64,000 nucleotides of DNA, from NCBI GenBank assembly GCA_016860845.1, contig BOKF01000006.1:186001-250000 (forward strand), in the 5' to 3' direction. Position numbers and translations under genes: made by a program. Source of the stretch: Chloroflexota bacterium. Lineage in GTDB: Bacteria > Chloroflexota > Anaerolineae > 4572-78 > J111. This document shows, one piece after another, positions 18,553 through 27,386 of this stretch (its first letter is position 1; every line of letters begins with the position of its first letter). The notes below the pieces were generated by a model. The model saw only the letters and a list, made by a program, of their open reading frames with translations, was not told where the DNA came from and made no database searches.

Positions 18553-20442
18553 ATGAGACGACGCAGCCAACGACGCCTAATCCTAATATCCCAACTGCTC
18601 ATCGTAGGTGGGCTGGGCCTGGTAGCCATCTGGAACATGATCAGCCTGCTGGCTGATCTACCCGGTCCGAGTTGGGCCGGCCTACTACTGCCCCTACCCG
18701 GTCTACTGCTCTGGTTAACTGCACTAGGAGCGCCGATTGTATTGGCCAAGGCAGGTCTTCGCTGTCATCAATCCTACCGGCTGGTCTACGACGCTTCGGC
18801 CGAATGGAAAGATAACCCGGCCAGAGCCGCCTTGCTTAACCTCATTCGCAGCGGGAGTGGGTTAGAGATCATGTGGACGCGTGATGGGGAAGGGACCGGC
18901 TGTTGGTTATCCGTCAACGAAGGTTATGAGGATGTTTTGCAGCGCCTGGTGGGTGATGTTTTTCCGGCAGGTTATGTCGAAGCTGATCAACCCCCTGAAC
19001 CGGGAGGCGGGATCGTGATCCTGCGCTTAAAAAAAGAAAGTCAAGAAATACCCAGCGCGACAGAGCTGTGTCAGATGGATGGGATCGAAGGGGTGTATTT
19101 TCGCTGGCGGGACGCCAAATCAGCCACGGTGGCTATCTGGGGATCCAAAGCAGATGAAGTCGCTCAGTCACTGGCTAAAAAGAACGATTTACTACCGGGA
19201 GAGGGTGAAACGCTGCGATATCCCAAATTCGTCGGTGATAACCCCTGGCCTGAACTGCCTCAATTCCCACCCTCGCGAACGAATCCTGGCCTGGCTGCGG
19301 TCTCCAACTTTCAACGGGTGACCCCGGCGCTGCGAGTGAATGGTTCGGCCGCTCTGGTGGTCGGGCAAGACGCTGAGAATCAGCACATTGGCTTTGCCCT
19401 GCCCGGCCTCGTGGGCATGCGGTCTCTCCATGTGTTTGGTCACGCCGCAGAAACGGTCGCTGTTAATCTGGCTCACCAGGCCGTACGAGCCGGTATCACG
19501 ACTCTGTTTCTGGACGGTCAAGGGACGGCCAGCACCTCGCTATCCCGCCGACTCATGCGAGAAGTGGCGGCCAACAAGGTTCTCATCTGCGACGTGGAAC
19601 GCCCAGCCCAAAGCCGGTTTCGCCTCAATCCTTTATGGCTGCCAGAAATGAATCACTGGCCGGCGTTATTTCCCGACATCTGGCTGGACTGGTTGCGCGA
19701 ATTAGGGGTGACTCCGGGCGGCTTGGGGCAAAACGCCTATCGCCATACCATTATGGCGACTGTTTTGACCGCTTTGGTGGCGGCAAAACGTAACCTCACT
19801 TTAGACCCCTCCGGATTACGAGATGCTTTGCAGGTGCCTGATTTTTTGACGTTAGCAGAGGGCGACCTGTCAGATATTGTCGGTCAGGATCTGTGGACCT
19901 GGTGGGTCAACGAAGGGCGAAAAATACCAAACTTTGACGTACATTTGAGACTGGGGCACTTGCGAGATCGTCTTACTGCTTTAGCGGAGATCCCGGAATA
20001 CCGCGTCTTATGGCAAGCGCCCTACCTGGATCCTCTGGCTGTGCTCAACGACGGAATCAGCCTGCTGTGGCGGTTACCTGACCCGCGTCAAAGGCTGCAA
20101 CCCTATATCACTTCGCAGCTGCTGGGGATAACGACCCTCCTCAGTATCTGGTCGGCTAACCGGCCTGTCTTAATTGTCTTGCATGAGTTGAACGCCGGCT
20201 CGTGGGTCAAACGGCTTAGGGCTTTACCGATGGCGCGGGTGGTGCTGGTTTCGGAGCAAATAACGAACCCGCCGGCCTTAAGCAAACACACTTCTCTACT
20301 GCTCTCGCGGCTCGACCGGGAAGGCGCCGAGATGATGGGTCAAATCTTAGGTATCCGGGCTGCCGACCTGCGTCGCTTACCGGCAAAACGTCTGCTGCTA
20401 CAACGTGGCGAGGTCATGGGTACCCTAGATTTGGTGGAGTAA
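18553..20442 (+). CDS. Degenerate VirD4/TraG-like ATPase (Walker motifs lost)
   Basis: Protein of 629 residues with two N-terminal membrane helices (about 12-31 and 37-58) and a soluble part resembling the VirD4-like protein encoded at 22.2 kb. Where the intact protein reads FHVIGPTGVGKST, this one reads LHVFGHAAETVAV, so the P-loop Lys and Ser/Thr are gone. The downstream landmark aligns: INPLEIP in the intact protein and LNPLWLP here. The Walker B-like strand reads VLIVLHELN. A catalytically dead partner of the coupling ATPase is the simplest reading. Paralogy is judged by eye. Confidence 0.6.
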   Translation: MRRRSQRRLILISQLLIVGGLGLVAIWNMISLLADLPGPSWAGLLLPLPGLLLWLTALGAPIVLAKAGLRCHQSYRLVYDASAEWKDNPARAALLNLIRSGSGLEIMWTRDGEGTGCWLSVNEGYEDVLQRLVGDVFPAGYVEADQPPEPGGGIVILRLKKESQEIPSATELCQMDGIEGVYFRWRDAKSATVAIWGSKADEVAQSLAKKNDLLPGEGETLRYPKFVGDNPWPELPQFPPSRTNPGLAAVSNFQRVTPALRVNGSAALVVGQDAENQHIGFALPGLVGMRSLHVFGHAAETVAVNLAHQAVRAGITTLFLDGQGTASTSLSRRLMREVAANKVLICDVERPAQSRFRLNPLWLPEMNHWPALFPDIWLDWLRELGVTPGGLGQNAYRHTIMATVLTALVAAKRNLTLDPSGLRDALQVPDFLTLAEGDLSDIVGQDLWTWWVNEGRKIPNFDVHLRLGHLRDRLTALAEIPEYRVLWQAPYLDPLAVLNDGISLLWRLPDPRQRLQPYITSQLLGITTLLSIWSANRPVLIVLHELNAGSWVKRLRALPMARVVLVSEQITNPPALSKHTSLLLSRLDREGAEMMGQILGIRAADLRRLPAKRLLLQRGEVMGTLDLVE

Positions 20443-20462
20443 ACAAAAGGGACGGACAACCA

Positions 20463-20669
20463 ATGATAACTGCACCTTTTTTAACTGTAGCCGACTGGTT
20501 GGATAGCTTCAAACGCTTCCCGGCATTTCAGCGATATATGCTAGCGGCAATTGGCTTAGGTGTGTGCTTGGTCTTGCTCGCCCTGATCTGCATACTGCTT
20601 ATTATCGGACCTTTCATCTTCTCGCACCTGGTGAGCCATCTCTATGGGCATCATCTCTTGATCCATTAA
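20463..20669 (+). CDS. Small membrane protein
   Basis: Protein of 68 residues with a short soluble N-terminus and one strongly hydrophobic segment (about residues 27-58, rich in Leu and Ile), ending in a His-rich tail. Start ATG follows a purine-rich GGGACGG sequence. It sits 20 nt after the degenerate VirD4-like gene and 17 nt before the next start. No family recognised; gene status is supported by tight operon spacing. Confidence 0.45.
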   Translation: MITAPFLTVADWLDSFKRFPAFQRYMLAAIGLGVCLVLLALICILLIIGPFIFSHLVSHLYGHHLLIH

Positions 20670-20686
20670 CTGAAAGGATTAAATCA

Positions 20687-21265
20687 ATGCGCGGGTATAC
20701 TCATGCTCTGGTAGGAGCTACCACCGTCGTCGCGGCGAATGGTATGGTCAATTTTATTCAGCCACACCCTGTCAACAGCATTCCCACGGGGGTGGTAATC
20801 TGTCTTGCCGCAGCAGTTTTAGGCGCACTTGCACCTGACATTGATACGGAAGAGGACTCGATGATCAAACGTGAGTTAGGCTTGGTGGGCGTGATTGCCT
20901 CCTTCGGGCTTAGGCTTTGTGGCGTGCAGCACCGTGGCCTGACTCATTATGGGATTGTAGCCCTTCTAGTAACCCTGCTGGGCTGGGTATTTTGGTCAAA
21001 ATTTGGGTACGGCGACGTTGGGTTGGCTTTTGGCCTGGGTTATCTCAGCCATGTGGCCATCGCCGATGCAATGACCAAGCACGGCGTGCCGTTACTCTGG
21101 CCGTTACCGGGGCAGTTCCACCTCTTACCTAAACCGTTTCGAATAAAAACAGGCGGGCCGGTGGAAACCTTGATTTTTATCGTGGTTGGGATGGCGTTCA
21201 TCGCCTTATTGCCGAACACGATCCCGCCAGAATTCATAAAACTCATCAATAAGATCCCCCATTGA
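20687..21265 (+). CDS. YdjM/DUF457-type membrane-bound metal-dependent hydrolase
   Basis: Integral membrane protein of 192 residues. The start at ATG 20687 is chosen because AAAGGA lies upstream and the protein then begins MRGYTHALVG, the family's usual N-terminal His motif. Other landmarks are LAPDIDTEED, the HRGLTHYG motif and a later YLSHVAIADAMTKHG motif, all typical of the LexA-binding/YdjM (DUF457) family of predicted metal-dependent hydrolases. About four hydrophobic segments are visible. Such proteins are common beside mobile elements, but their substrate is not known. Confidence 0.7.
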   Translation: MRGYTHALVGATTVVAANGMVNFIQPHPVNSIPTGVVICLAAAVLGALAPDIDTEEDSMIKRELGLVGVIASFGLRLCGVQHRGLTHYGIVALLVTLLGWVFWSKFGYGDVGLAFGLGYLSHVAIADAMTKHGVPLLWPLPGQFHLLPKPFRIKTGGPVETLIFIVVGMAFIALLPNTIPPEFIKLINKIPH

Positions 21266-21278
21266 GGTTTGTTAAACT

Positions 21279-22205
21279 ATGTCTGACAAAGCAGCTATCG
21301 CAATTTCAACAATCCAGATCCTGCCGGAATTTATCAGCAGGAAACAAGAAGTTAACCAGGAAACCGTAGCTAGGTATCGTGAGGTTCTCGACAATCTGCC
21401 GGAGATTGAAGTCTGGCAAGACCTGGAGACCGGCGCTGTCTGCCTACTAAACGGCCGGCATCGCCTGGAAGCCAATCGGGCCGAAAAGTACGCCGAAGTA
21501 GAGGTAGTCTTTTTCGAGGGAACTTACGAGGATGCCTTGGTGCGGGCGCGGGTCGGCAACATTGATCATGGCCTGTCCTACACCAAAAAAGAATGGCGCC
21601 AGGCGATTAAAGACGTAGTGAGAATACGTCACCGCCGGGCCAATGCCTGGATCGCTCGCGAGGCGAGTTGTAGCGCATTGACTGTTTCGCGTATACGTGG
21701 CGAATTGGAAAAAGCGGGCGAGATCCCCTGGCTGGAATTCCTGGAAACGGAAAACGGGCAAACCATCCAGCGGCGGGCCAAAGAAGAAGAGGCCGAAGAC
21801 TCATCTCCCGAAGCTACGGAAGCGCTGAACGATCCCAGCCAGGATGAACCGCAAGGCCGGGCAGGGGAGGGGGCCAATCTCGATGATGAGGTAGAGCAAG
21901 ATGAGCCAGGTCGTAATACCGATCCAGAAAGAGCAGAAGAATACGGGCCGGATGATAGTGGTTTACCCCAGGAACGAAAGATGAATGGCGTCCCGGTCAA
22001 TGTCACCCTGAAACTGGGCCAACTGGGCGAGGCGCTGGCTGCCGAAGCTGGCCTCTGGGTCGATGGTAACCTGGAACCTATTGCGGTTACCCTTCTCATC
22101 GCCGCCAATTCACCCACAGGTTTACCCGAGGCCTCGCCGGACTGCGATAACTGTTTGATCATCAGCCAGGCCGTCGCCAAGAAACTGAACCTGTTGTTTG
22201 ATTAA
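21279..22205 (+). CDS. ParB/sulfiredoxin-fold (ParB-like nuclease domain) protein
   Basis: Protein of 308 residues. The N-terminal about 95 residues are ParB/Srx-like: ISTIQILPEFISRKQEVN is followed by the CLLNGRHRLEAN box, matching the GxHR motif of ParB-type CTPase/nuclease domains. A helical, probably HTH segment follows (about 105-150, with TVSRIRGELEKAG). The middle (about 160-225) is acidic and disordered, and the last 80 residues form another small domain. It lies in the T4SS operon directly before the VirD4-like ATPase. Plasmid partition or origin-region DNA binding is plausible; no parA is visible. Confidence 0.65.
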   Translation: MSDKAAIAISTIQILPEFISRKQEVNQETVARYREVLDNLPEIEVWQDLETGAVCLLNGRHRLEANRAEKYAEVEVVFFEGTYEDALVRARVGNIDHGLSYTKKEWRQAIKDVVRIRHRRANAWIAREASCSALTVSRIRGELEKAGEIPWLEFLETENGQTIQRRAKEEEAEDSSPEATEALNDPSQDEPQGRAGEGANLDDEVEQDEPGRNTDPERAEEYGPDDSGLPQERKMNGVPVNVTLKLGQLGEALAAEAGLWVDGNLEPIAVTLLIAANSPTGLPEASPDCDNCLIISQAVAKKLNLLFD

Positions 22206-22216
22206 CTGAGGCTGAT

Positions 22217-25114
22217 ATGTTCACTCGTCTACTTGCTTCAACGTCTCTTTCGCCCAAACAGGTCTTAACCATCGTCATTGCCATCCTGTTGATCGTCGCA
22301 AGCTCAAGCTTCGGTAGTTACTACCTCTCAGAAAAGCAGCTCACCGGCCGCAAGGGGCCGATCGCCATCATCCCCCGCGAAGCCAGAAGGACGTTTATCG
22401 AATACCGCGGGCAGATCGGGGGCGGTGCAACCGTGTTGGCTCTGCTGGCTGCCGCTGGCTGGTTCAGCGCCGAAACCCTGGCCAGAACCTGGCAAAAACA
22501 GCGTAACGAAGAGTTGGCCAATAACGCCGTCCTGCTGCGGCTGGCCCCCCGCATTGACGAAAAAAGCAAGTGGAGTGCGGCCGCCGACCTGTGGGGGGCC
22601 ATCCACTCGACGATGGCCCGCTCAAATTTCCAGACCTATCTGGGGGCCGGCCTCCATTTCAGCCTGGAAATGGTGCAAGAAGCTGGAGAACGCATCAGCT
22701 TTTACCTCTGGACACCGCGCCCGGTCGCCGAAACACTCGTCCGGCAATTAAGGGCGACCTACTCAGGGTTAGAAATTGAGACTTTAATCAAAAGCAGCCG
22801 TGAAGGCGGACCCACCGACCAAATCAATGACTATCTGGATCGCGTCCCTGAAGATGGTACCTGGGCATGGGCTGATTTGGGACTAATCCGTGAACCCTGG
22901 CGTCCCCTCCGCACCGATTTCGCTTACGACCCCCTACCGTCGCTGCTCTCGCCGTTGGAAGGTATCGCGCCCGGTAACTCACTGGCCGCCGTTCATTTCG
23001 TCTTGCGCCCTGCTGCTGGCGGCTGGCAATCCGGGGGACAGCCTTTTGTCAGTAAATTGCGAGGCGATAACGTGCCACAAGGGCAGCCTCGCCCAAAAAT
23101 AACATCCCAGGATCGGGAATTGATCAAGCGCATTGAGGAGAAAGGGCGCGCGCGGGGTTATGACTTGTGCCTGCGAGTCGTCGTGGCCGGCCAGGGGGAT
23201 GTTAGCGGCAATCTCGACCGGCTCATCCGCGTCTTTGACCAGTTTGGGAACGATAACGCGCTAGAGGTGCGTAAGCGTGGCGATCAGAACGAGTTGTATC
23301 GTCTGAAGGGTCGTTTCTTCCCGGCCGGGTGGGGCAAAAGCGTGGTCAGCGAAGCGGAGTTGGCCGGGCTAGCTCACCTCCCTAACCAGGATATTACCGG
23401 GGTGGCCCTGGCCAGAGCCAGAGCGCGCATCGAGAAACCTAGCCCAACCTCATTCGTTATCCCCGGTGAGAAGCGCGTCATCATCGGTCGCTTCGTGGAT
23501 GTGCCCTCCTTCAGTAGCGAAATGACTGGGGTCGCCTACTCACTTACGGGGTTGCGCCAACTGCTCAAATTGTCTGCCCCGGCTAACGGCAATGGTAATG
23601 GAACGGTCAATGATGCAGAAACGGACCGCCCGGTCGGGATCAAGCTGATGGATGCCCGCCGCCACTTTCACGTTATTGGGCCGACCGGGGTGGGCAAATC
23701 AACCATGCTCCTGCGCATGATCTGGCAATACCTGGCGGATTTTCCCGAGGCGGCCGTCTGGCTGCAAGAGCCTCACCAGGACTTAACCCACAAGGTCGTT
23801 CATCGGGTACCGCTATGGCGGGAAAAAGACATCATCTGGCTGGATGTGATGGACCCGGTGCGGGCCATAGGCATCAACCCTTTGGAAATACCGGCAGGGG
23901 CTGAGATGGGTGCAGTGGTAGCCGATGTGATGGGGGTGATGCGCAAAGCAATGGGCGCCAGTTGGGATACGGCGGTGCAGATGCAGGAAATCCTGGAAAA
24001 CGCCCTACAGGCTGTCTTAACCGGACAACCCAGCGCCACCATGGTGCATCTGCTCAAGTTATTAACCGACGCCGATTACCGCTACGACCTGACCTCTCAA
24101 CTGAATGATCCCATTGCAGCGCCGTTCTGGCAAAGCCTGGAACAAAAGAAGGAAAAAGAGTTAGACGCCATGTTTTCCGTGCCGCGCCGCCGGATCAATG
24201 CCTTCATCCGGAATGACGTGGTGCGGCGGATCGTGGCCCAGCCGGTCAGCACGGTCAAATTTCGCCCGGCGCTCGACAGCGGCAAGATCATCCTGGTGCA
24301 GCTCGACGGGCGGATGGGCTCCAGCAACCGCGCCTTCATCGGGGCCATGATGATGTACAAGCTGTTCGGTTCGATTATGAGCCGGATGGACATCGAAGAG
24401 AAAGATCGCCGGCAGGTGGCCATCTGTGTGGACGAGTTCCAGACGTTTGTAGGGCAGAGTGGTCAGGAGTTCGCCGACATCCTGGAGCAGGCGCGGAAGA
24501 TGGGGGCCAGCTTAACCCTGGCCCACCAGCACCTGGGGCAACTCACTCAGGGAGGCGGCGACCTGATCAACTCGGTTGCTAACAACACCGGGACCAAAAT
24601 CGTCTTCCGGGCTGAAGCCGCCGACGCGCCTCAATTTTTGAAATGGCTGCCGGAGCTCAAGACGATTGAAGACTTGACCACCCTGGCCAACTTCCGCTGT
24701 TACGTGCGCCCGATGGTCAACGGTAGCCCGCAGCCGGTCTGCACGCTGTACACCTACGCGGACCCGCCGGTACCGGATCCAGAAGAAGAGTTGCGCCACG
24801 AGCGGCGCGGCGAACCCGATCCGCTGCCGCCCCATCCTGGCGAAGCAGCGCTCAAAAAACTAAAGCAAATCCAGGCCATGCCGTCTGATGAAAATAGAAA
24901 AGAATATCTCCGTAAAATGCCGGATGATGGTTGGCAAGATTACTTGATGGCCCGGCGGTACGATGACGCTGTTCGCCGCAATCAACTCATCGAACACCCG
25001 GAAAAAATACCGACCAAATTAGACCGGGTGCGTGAGCTGGTCAGGCTGGGGTACGGCACCCCGCACTACGAGACTCAAGCCCTGGTCGACAACATTCTTG
25101 GATCACCCCAATAA
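22217..25114 (+). CDS. VirD4/TraG-like coupling ATPase
   Basis: Protein of 965 residues. It has an N-terminal transmembrane helix (about 15-33) and a second hydrophobic segment (about 73-90), then a large soluble region. The ATPase core has Walker A GPTGVGKST (residues 488-496) and Walker B AICVDEF (D739-E740), followed by a conserved QARKMGASLTLAHQHLGQL segment and SVANNTGTKIVFRAEAAD, as in the TraG/TrwB/DUF87-type transfer ATPases. Such proteins bring the relaxosome or substrate to the T4SS channel at the membrane. It is 11 nt downstream of the ParB-like gene and 36 nt upstream of a replication-relaxation gene. Family membership is strong; the exact subfamily is not resolved. Confidence 0.8.
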   Translation: MFTRLLASTSLSPKQVLTIVIAILLIVASSSFGSYYLSEKQLTGRKGPIAIIPREARRTFIEYRGQIGGGATVLALLAAAGWFSAETLARTWQKQRNEELANNAVLLRLAPRIDEKSKWSAAADLWGAIHSTMARSNFQTYLGAGLHFSLEMVQEAGERISFYLWTPRPVAETLVRQLRATYSGLEIETLIKSSREGGPTDQINDYLDRVPEDGTWAWADLGLIREPWRPLRTDFAYDPLPSLLSPLEGIAPGNSLAAVHFVLRPAAGGWQSGGQPFVSKLRGDNVPQGQPRPKITSQDRELIKRIEEKGRARGYDLCLRVVVAGQGDVSGNLDRLIRVFDQFGNDNALEVRKRGDQNELYRLKGRFFPAGWGKSVVSEAELAGLAHLPNQDITGVALARARARIEKPSPTSFVIPGEKRVIIGRFVDVPSFSSEMTGVAYSLTGLRQLLKLSAPANGNGNGTVNDAETDRPVGIKLMDARRHFHVIGPTGVGKSTMLLRMIWQYLADFPEAAVWLQEPHQDLTHKVVHRVPLWREKDIIWLDVMDPVRAIGINPLEIPAGAEMGAVVADVMGVMRKAMGASWDTAVQMQEILENALQAVLTGQPSATMVHLLKLLTDADYRYDLTSQLNDPIAAPFWQSLEQKKEKELDAMFSVPRRRINAFIRNDVVRRIVAQPVSTVKFRPALDSGKIILVQLDGRMGSSNRAFIGAMMMYKLFGSIMSRMDIEEKDRRQVAICVDEFQTFVGQSGQEFADILEQARKMGASLTLAHQHLGQLTQGGGDLINSVANNTGTKIVFRAEAADAPQFLKWLPELKTIEDLTTLANFRCYVRPMVNGSPQPVCTLYTYADPPVPDPEEELRHERRGEPDPLPPHPGEAALKKLKQIQAMPSDENRKEYLRKMPDDGWQDYLMARRYDDAVRRNQLIEHPEKIPTKLDRVRELVRLGYGTPHYETQALVDNILGSPQ

Positions 25115-25150
25115 CCAAAATGAGCTTCATTTCCAGAAGGAGAACTAACA

Positions 25151-26137
25151 ATGCCGCTTATAGCCCAACAACAACCCGTTTCAGCCGAAAAGATCTACGT
25201 CACTCACCCCGATGCAAAAATAGATCGGGATGAGCTTAAGGAGAGGTTGGCCAGGTTGTCCAAAAAAGGTGGGATCACTGAGCGCGATGAACGTCTGCTT
25301 GAATACCTGCGTGAATTAAACGTGCTCAGCCTGAACCAGATCCACCGCCTGATGTTCCCAGAGGCCAAAGAGCGAACCGCCTACCAGCGCATGGTTTGTC
25401 TGGGCAAAAATATGCTGCTTGGCAGCGCCCGCATTCCGCGCAACGGGATGAAGAACTGGGGGCTGCCGGTCGGCAAAGTCTACAGTTTAGGCGCAGGCGG
25501 GCGGCTGTGGCTGAAGGACGAGGTCAATAATGACTACGTCGCCCGCTACCTCAAACGGGATCAGGTCTTGCACGATTTGCTCGTCGCCGAGTTCTGTGTC
25601 CACCTGATCGAGGCCGTCTATCGGCGGGGCGAGGCCTGGAGCTTAACCTGGGTCAATGAACGGTCGGCCAGTTATTATGCCCACGAACATGATACCTCCC
25701 CTGTCATCGCGCCGGATGGTCTGGCGATCATCCGCCAGCGACGTGGGGGTAAGGCTGCCTCCTTGCCCTTCTTTATCGAGTTAGATGCCTCGCGAGAGGC
25801 TCATGGCCGTCCCAGTTCCGATTGGGGACGCAAAGTTATTGGTTATGATCAATTTCGCGGCACGGACGAGCGATGGAAAACACACCCGCAGTTGGTAGGT
25901 ACACCCGCCTTCCCGCTGATCACCGTGATCACCCATGGGGAGCAACGGCTGCTGAACCTGGCCAGCGCCATCAACGAACATCGCCAGAACCAGGTAGTTT
26001 ATTATCTGGCCCTCTGGGAAGATTTAATGGCTGCCGAGGATATCCTGAGGGCTCCGGCCTGGTTAGTCTTGACGCCGGACGGTCAAATCAGGGGCGAAAA
26101 CAGGGCAGAGCGACAGCCGTTGTTAAGTGTAGATTAG
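25151..26137 (+). CDS. Replication-relaxation family protein
   Basis: Protein of 328 residues. The start is backed by a strong AGAAGGAG 9 nt upstream. Residues about 35-75 are a winged-helix segment (RDERLLEYLRELNVLSLNQIHRLMF), followed by KVYSLGAGGRLWL and HDLLVAEFCVHL, the landmarks of the Replic_Relax family seen on Gram-positive conjugative plasmids and Chloroflexota elements. A C-terminal restriction-nuclease-like strand pattern (FIELDASREAHGRPSSDW) is visible. It follows the VirD4-like gene, the usual place for a relaxosome component. No classical relaxase with a Tyr/HUH motif was seen in the window. Confidence 0.75.
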   Translation: MPLIAQQQPVSAEKIYVTHPDAKIDRDELKERLARLSKKGGITERDERLLEYLRELNVLSLNQIHRLMFPEAKERTAYQRMVCLGKNMLLGSARIPRNGMKNWGLPVGKVYSLGAGGRLWLKDEVNNDYVARYLKRDQVLHDLLVAEFCVHLIEAVYRRGEAWSLTWVNERSASYYAHEHDTSPVIAPDGLAIIRQRRGGKAASLPFFIELDASREAHGRPSSDWGRKVIGYDQFRGTDERWKTHPQLVGTPAFPLITVITHGEQRLLNLASAINEHRQNQVVYYLALWEDLMAAEDILRAPAWLVLTPDGQIRGENRAERQPLLSVD

Positions 26138-26190
26138 CCATATTTTACCAACTGATGATGTGGCATAGGTTGTATTTTCGCCAGGGAGTG

Positions 26191-26206
26191 TTGTTATTGA
26201 TAACAA
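26191..26206. promoter_or_regulatory. Perfect inverted repeat, possible operator
   Basis: TTGTTAT and ATAACAA separated by TG, about 100 nt upstream of the next gene. A 7-bp palindrome in an A/T-rich gap is compatible with a repressor site; the protein is unknown. The rest of the gap (26138-26303) shows no gene. Confidence 0.3.
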
Positions 26207-26303
26207 TGAGTCAGGCGGTGTCGTTCTGATATGGGAAGAAACACCGAAACTACCTGTGTGCTTCAACGATTCAAATGCAAAGTAGAACTAAGTGAGTATT
26301 ACT

Positions 26304-27386
26304 GTGGCTTGTGAGAAAAACGGCAAATCTTGCGCCCGTGCGAGTGCTAAAACTGGGATTCCCAGCCTGACCGCATTAGCTACATCGGTAATAGGCAGTA
26401 CAGCAATTGCGGCGATCTCGGCTTATGCCCTGTCAACGGCGCATTTCCAACGGCGAAAAGAAACTTATGAACGAGAATTGCCCTTGATAAGGGAAGCATC
26501 GACTAAAGTTGCCGCCGCGCTGGGCGCTTTTGCCGTTAGTGCGTTGGCTATAGGTCCAGCCCAGGATTTGACAGAAGATTATATCAAAGGACTCGCCGAA
26601 TTTACTGCCGAAAAGTACTTTGAGGCCCATGATACTCTTGATGAACTAGACGGAGCTTTATCTAAAGGTTCCATTGCTCGCATGAAGAGATATTTGAGTT
26701 TGGTTCCAATTCTTATTAGGGCTTCAAGAGCTAACAACATCCTAAATAAGATACGCACCTCACTTACCGCTCGCTCTATCCATGAACTAGCCAAAAATCC
26801 CAGCTCTATTGAACCACCTTCTCCAGAAAATCACTCTATCCGAACTGCGATTGGCGCCGGTAGCTCTATGGTGGTGTTATCAAGCGCCATAGCCGCTGCC
26901 TATTTACGCCATAAAAAACAGGAATATCAAAGTAAATCACTCGAGCACAAAAAGGCAAAGAAGTTTTGGGCTGACGTAATGGGCAGGGTAAGTGGGCAAT
27001 CTGCTAATGACTACAAAAAGGTCGCCCTGCAACGACTTACTGCCTTCTACGACAGACAAGAATTCAACCTAGAAGCCGCTCAAAGTCTGACAGATAAATT
27101 TAGCGGAACGCAGCTAAGTGAAAAGGCACTAAAAGGGACTCTTATATCACTCAACCAACCCAGCCATATTATTAAAATGGACGATAACGACACCTTCCTC
27201 CTCAATAGTCCTGACGGGCATATCTATTATGCCAGATTAGATAATAGGGTGGCTCAAATTAAATTCGTTGTACCCAGACAGGGCTGCGATGCTGCGTTAA
27301 CCAGGATTTTGGCCAGCATAAGTCCAAAGTCCTCTTCTAATTGGCGCTCCCCTTCAAAAGAACGGTTGGCATATGGCGTGCGATAA
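26304..27386 (+). CDS. Membrane-associated protein with N-terminal M-x-C-x-K-N motif (first of three)
   Basis: Not recognised as a family. The GTG at 26304 is preferred over the GTG at 26292 because the protein then begins MACEKNGK, matching the starts of the next two genes, and AAGTGAG lies 7 nt upstream. It has 360 residues. Hydrophobic segments lie near residues 25-42 (TSVIGSTAIAAISAYAL) and about 185-203; helical, charged regions fill the middle. The C-terminal third is more globular. Base composition is more A/T-rich than the T4SS genes, suggesting separate acquisition. It overlaps the next gene by 14 nt. Confidence 0.6.
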   Translation: MACEKNGKSCARASAKTGIPSLTALATSVIGSTAIAAISAYALSTAHFQRRKETYERELPLIREASTKVAAALGAFAVSALAIGPAQDLTEDYIKGLAEFTAEKYFEAHDTLDELDGALSKGSIARMKRYLSLVPILIRASRANNILNKIRTSLTARSIHELAKNPSSIEPPSPENHSIRTAIGAGSSMVVLSSAIAAAYLRHKKQEYQSKSLEHKKAKKFWADVMGRVSGQSANDYKKVALQRLTAFYDRQEFNLEAAQSLTDKFSGTQLSEKALKGTLISLNQPSHIIKMDDNDTFLLNSPDGHIYYARLDNRVAQIKFVVPRQGCDAALTRILASISPKSSSNWRSPSKERLAYGVR

